Source: Micrasema longulum
Lineage: Eukaryota > Arthropoda > Insecta > Trichoptera > Brachycentridae
DNA: 64,000 nucleotides
NCBI GenBank assembly: GCA_022494885.1
Contig: JAGVSM010003928.1
Coordinates: 224,501-288,500, forward strand
Reading direction: 5' to 3'
The notes under the pieces were generated by a model, which did no database searches, was not told the origin of the DNA, and saw only the letters and a program-made list of their open reading frames with translations. Position 1 is the stretch's first letter. Each line of letters begins with the position of its first letter. Positions 62,565 to 64,000 of the stretch are shown piece by piece. A program made the position numbers and the translations under genes.

Positions 62565-63075
62565 TTACTCAGCCATAACCGATTAATTTTACCGTACAAC
62601 CAATAATCTTAAAATCATTATTATATGCCAATCACTATTATTCAATAAGTTTTTTGCTAGTAATTTATTTATTTATTATCTTTATTTACTGCTTAGTTGT
62701 ATTATTTAATAAATATTTGTAATCAATTAAGACTTTTTGTGATATTGTGTTCTATAAGAGTATTTTTTTTAACGCTCCAGCATTGAAGAAATATTGATGT
62801 TTTTACAAAGGGTGAATTTTTAATACTACGCGAGTGAAGCTATTCTTAATTCAAATAATACATGATGTAGGTTTTCTTTTGAACAATGTTATCTCCGTTG
62901 CACATTTATTTTTTTAAATACAATTTTTTTTATAATTATATTCATGGTTTAGAAATATACTTCGTTAGTTTTTCGTGGTTATAGTAGTATAAAGTCTTTA
63001 TTTATAAAATACACATTATTACAATATAAATACATTGTAAAAAGAAAACAAAGCATTAGCCATATTTTGTCTCGA
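62565..63075. other. No assignable gene
   Basis: AT-rich; nothing recognised. Confidence 0.35.
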
Positions 63076-63079
63076 TAAA

Positions 63080-63230
63080 CTATTTAACTAGTTTGAAAAT
63101 GCCCATTAGAGGGTGAAAGCACTAATTGGTCGAAACAAATAACTGGAAGTGTACCAAGTATTTTTAAATAGTAACTTATACGTAAATATAAGTTATAACA
63201 TCATAATTAAATAATAGTTTGTCATCGGGT
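63080..63230 (+). repeat. Repeat K copy
   Basis: GAGGGTGAAAGCACTAATTG, GTCGAAACAAATAACTGG, AAGTGTACCAAGTATTTTTA and GTTATAACATCATAATTAAA. Matches the complement of 2545-2625. Confidence 0.5.
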
Positions 63231-63439
63231 GCTCAGTTATTAGTTATGATAAAGAATCAAATGAAAGACTACAGACGCCATATTTTATAAAAAAGTAGGA
63301 AAATAGAGAAAAATAATAAAATTGAAATTAAAGAATAGCCATTCAATTGAATAAAGTTATCTAATTATTTATATGTTCATAATACATGACAAGTTTTAAG
63401 TTTTCTGAATTTGACTAAGGCCAGTCAATAATCTTTAGT

Positions 63440-63535
63440 TAAGTGTACCTTGCTAAAGAAGCCTGTGTAGCTTTGAAACAAATACAAAATAAGTAGTTAA
63501 AAACAAAGTAGTTGTTTATTTATTTAATTGAATTA
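63440..63535 (+). repeat. PLE-P2 terminal fragment
   Basis: CTTGCTAAAGAAGCCTGTGT, AGCTTTGAAACAAATAC and TAGTTAAAAACAAAGTAGTT match 42014-42095 (AGCTTGTTTGCTTTGAAACC, GGTTCAAAACAAAGTTGTTT). Confidence 0.5.
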
Positions 63536-63629
63536 TTTGTTTAAAAATAATACGCGCTTGAATTCTGAATTTGAACAAAGATTTCACCAAATTTGTTCAT
63601 TACACTAAACAAAATTTATTGGTTAACAA

Positions 63630-63885
63630 TATACAACAGAGTTGAAGAACATTAAAGAGAAGGGAATATAAAAATCTAGGCATCCACAGAGCTCATGACC
63701 TGTCATTACAATAACAATGAAGGTTTCAACTCTTTAACTTCACAAACGTCAAAAGATTTAAAAAAATCGAAGGAAAATAGATGTTTTAAAATAGGCAGAA
63801 TAGTGAATGTTACACAGTGTGTAAAGTGGCCACTTAAACCAGCCAATGACTAAAATTTTCTTCATCTCTGTTGTACTATGTTAAT
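63630..63885. mobile_element. FB foldback copy
   Basis: ACAACAGAGTTGAAGAACAT goes to CATGACCTGTCATT, then an internal reverse block (AACTCTTTAACTTCACAAAC) and the complement arm AGTGAATGTTACACAGTGTG to TTCATCTCTGTTGTACTATG. The short internal size makes it one of the cleanest foldback copies. Confidence 0.7.
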
Positions 63886-64000
63886 ATGAATTCAAAGAAA
63901 TCTCCCTGATGTGATCAAATTAGACTCAGTGATTTAAAGGAAGTATTGCAAGAAATCAGTCCAATCTTGGCCAAATTGATAAATTTGTGTATATGTCAAG

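Noticed and set aside
63080..63140. Hammerhead in repeat K (GAGGGTGAAAGC...GGTCGAAAC)
   Set aside because: The CTGANGA box is absent (CATTAGA) and stems are weak.
1..64000. CRISPR array, operon structure or ribosome binding sites
   Set aside because: No regularly spaced repeats and no run of adjacent genes; the DNA is eukaryotic.

Overview
This is a strongly AT-rich stretch of eukaryotic, almost certainly insect, genomic DNA. I found no credible host gene: no multi-exon gene, no rRNA, and no free-standing tRNA gene. Nearly everything recognisable is mobile-element debris. The evidence for an arthropod is the mix of Jockey/R1/RTE-like non-LTR retrotransposon 3' ends, Penelope-like elements (PLEs), several tRNA-headed SINE families, and a large set of short inverted-repeat elements. 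The exact order cannot be decided from the sequence alone.

Layout. 0-11 kb: foldback (FB) repeats, PLE termini, 5'-truncated LINE tails on both strands, a TTAA-flanked hairpin MITE carrying a SINE, and a TIR element (9.04-9.92 kb) with a decayed ORF. 11.5-15.5 kb: densely nested region with back-to-back FB copies, a 12.3/13.0 kb inverted repeat enclosing a SINE and an FB copy, a hammerhead ribozyme with every core base intact (13.1 kb), and a head-to-head PLE repeat. 15.9-21.5 kb: TIR element containing an RTE-like RT tail, second hairpin MITE, SINE-C, FB and MITE-E copies. 21.5-25.5 kb: mostly unassigned, with a few more GC-balanced patches. 26-32.7 kb: PLE with GIY-YIG remnant, LINE tails, MITE-E, SINE-A, a palindromic element and a second hammerhead-type PLE terminus. 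33-40.5 kb: more LINE tails, including the best RT copy (37.64-38.5 kb, with GVPQGS and YADD) abutting an oppositely oriented R1-like tail. 41-42.1 kb: large head-to-head PLE inverted repeat with a second GIY-YIG remnant. 43-46.5 kb: small TIR element whose end is tandemly duplicated, and a long decayed LINE. 47.9-49.0 kb: inverted FB arms around unique DNA with a perfect 17-bp hairpin. 50-64 kb: LINE tails, third hairpin MITE with a nested insert, third hammerhead-type PLE terminus, SINEs and a foldback FB copy.

Nothing here works as a pathway. The biology is retrotransposition and DNA-transposon activity: LINEs that could mobilise the SINEs, PLEs that carry self-cleaving ribozymes and a GIY-YIG nuclease, and non-autonomous TIR/foldback elements. 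The most interesting signals are the four hammerhead-type motifs (13096-13138; 534-577; 31624-31667; complement of 55719-55762), the repeated head-to-head arrangement of PLE ends, and the near-palindromic hairpin half of the TTAA-flanked MITE. Family names SINE-A/B/C/S, MITE-D/E/F/G/H, FB, LINE-J/M/R and repeats K/N/O are my working labels from internal comparison, not database names.
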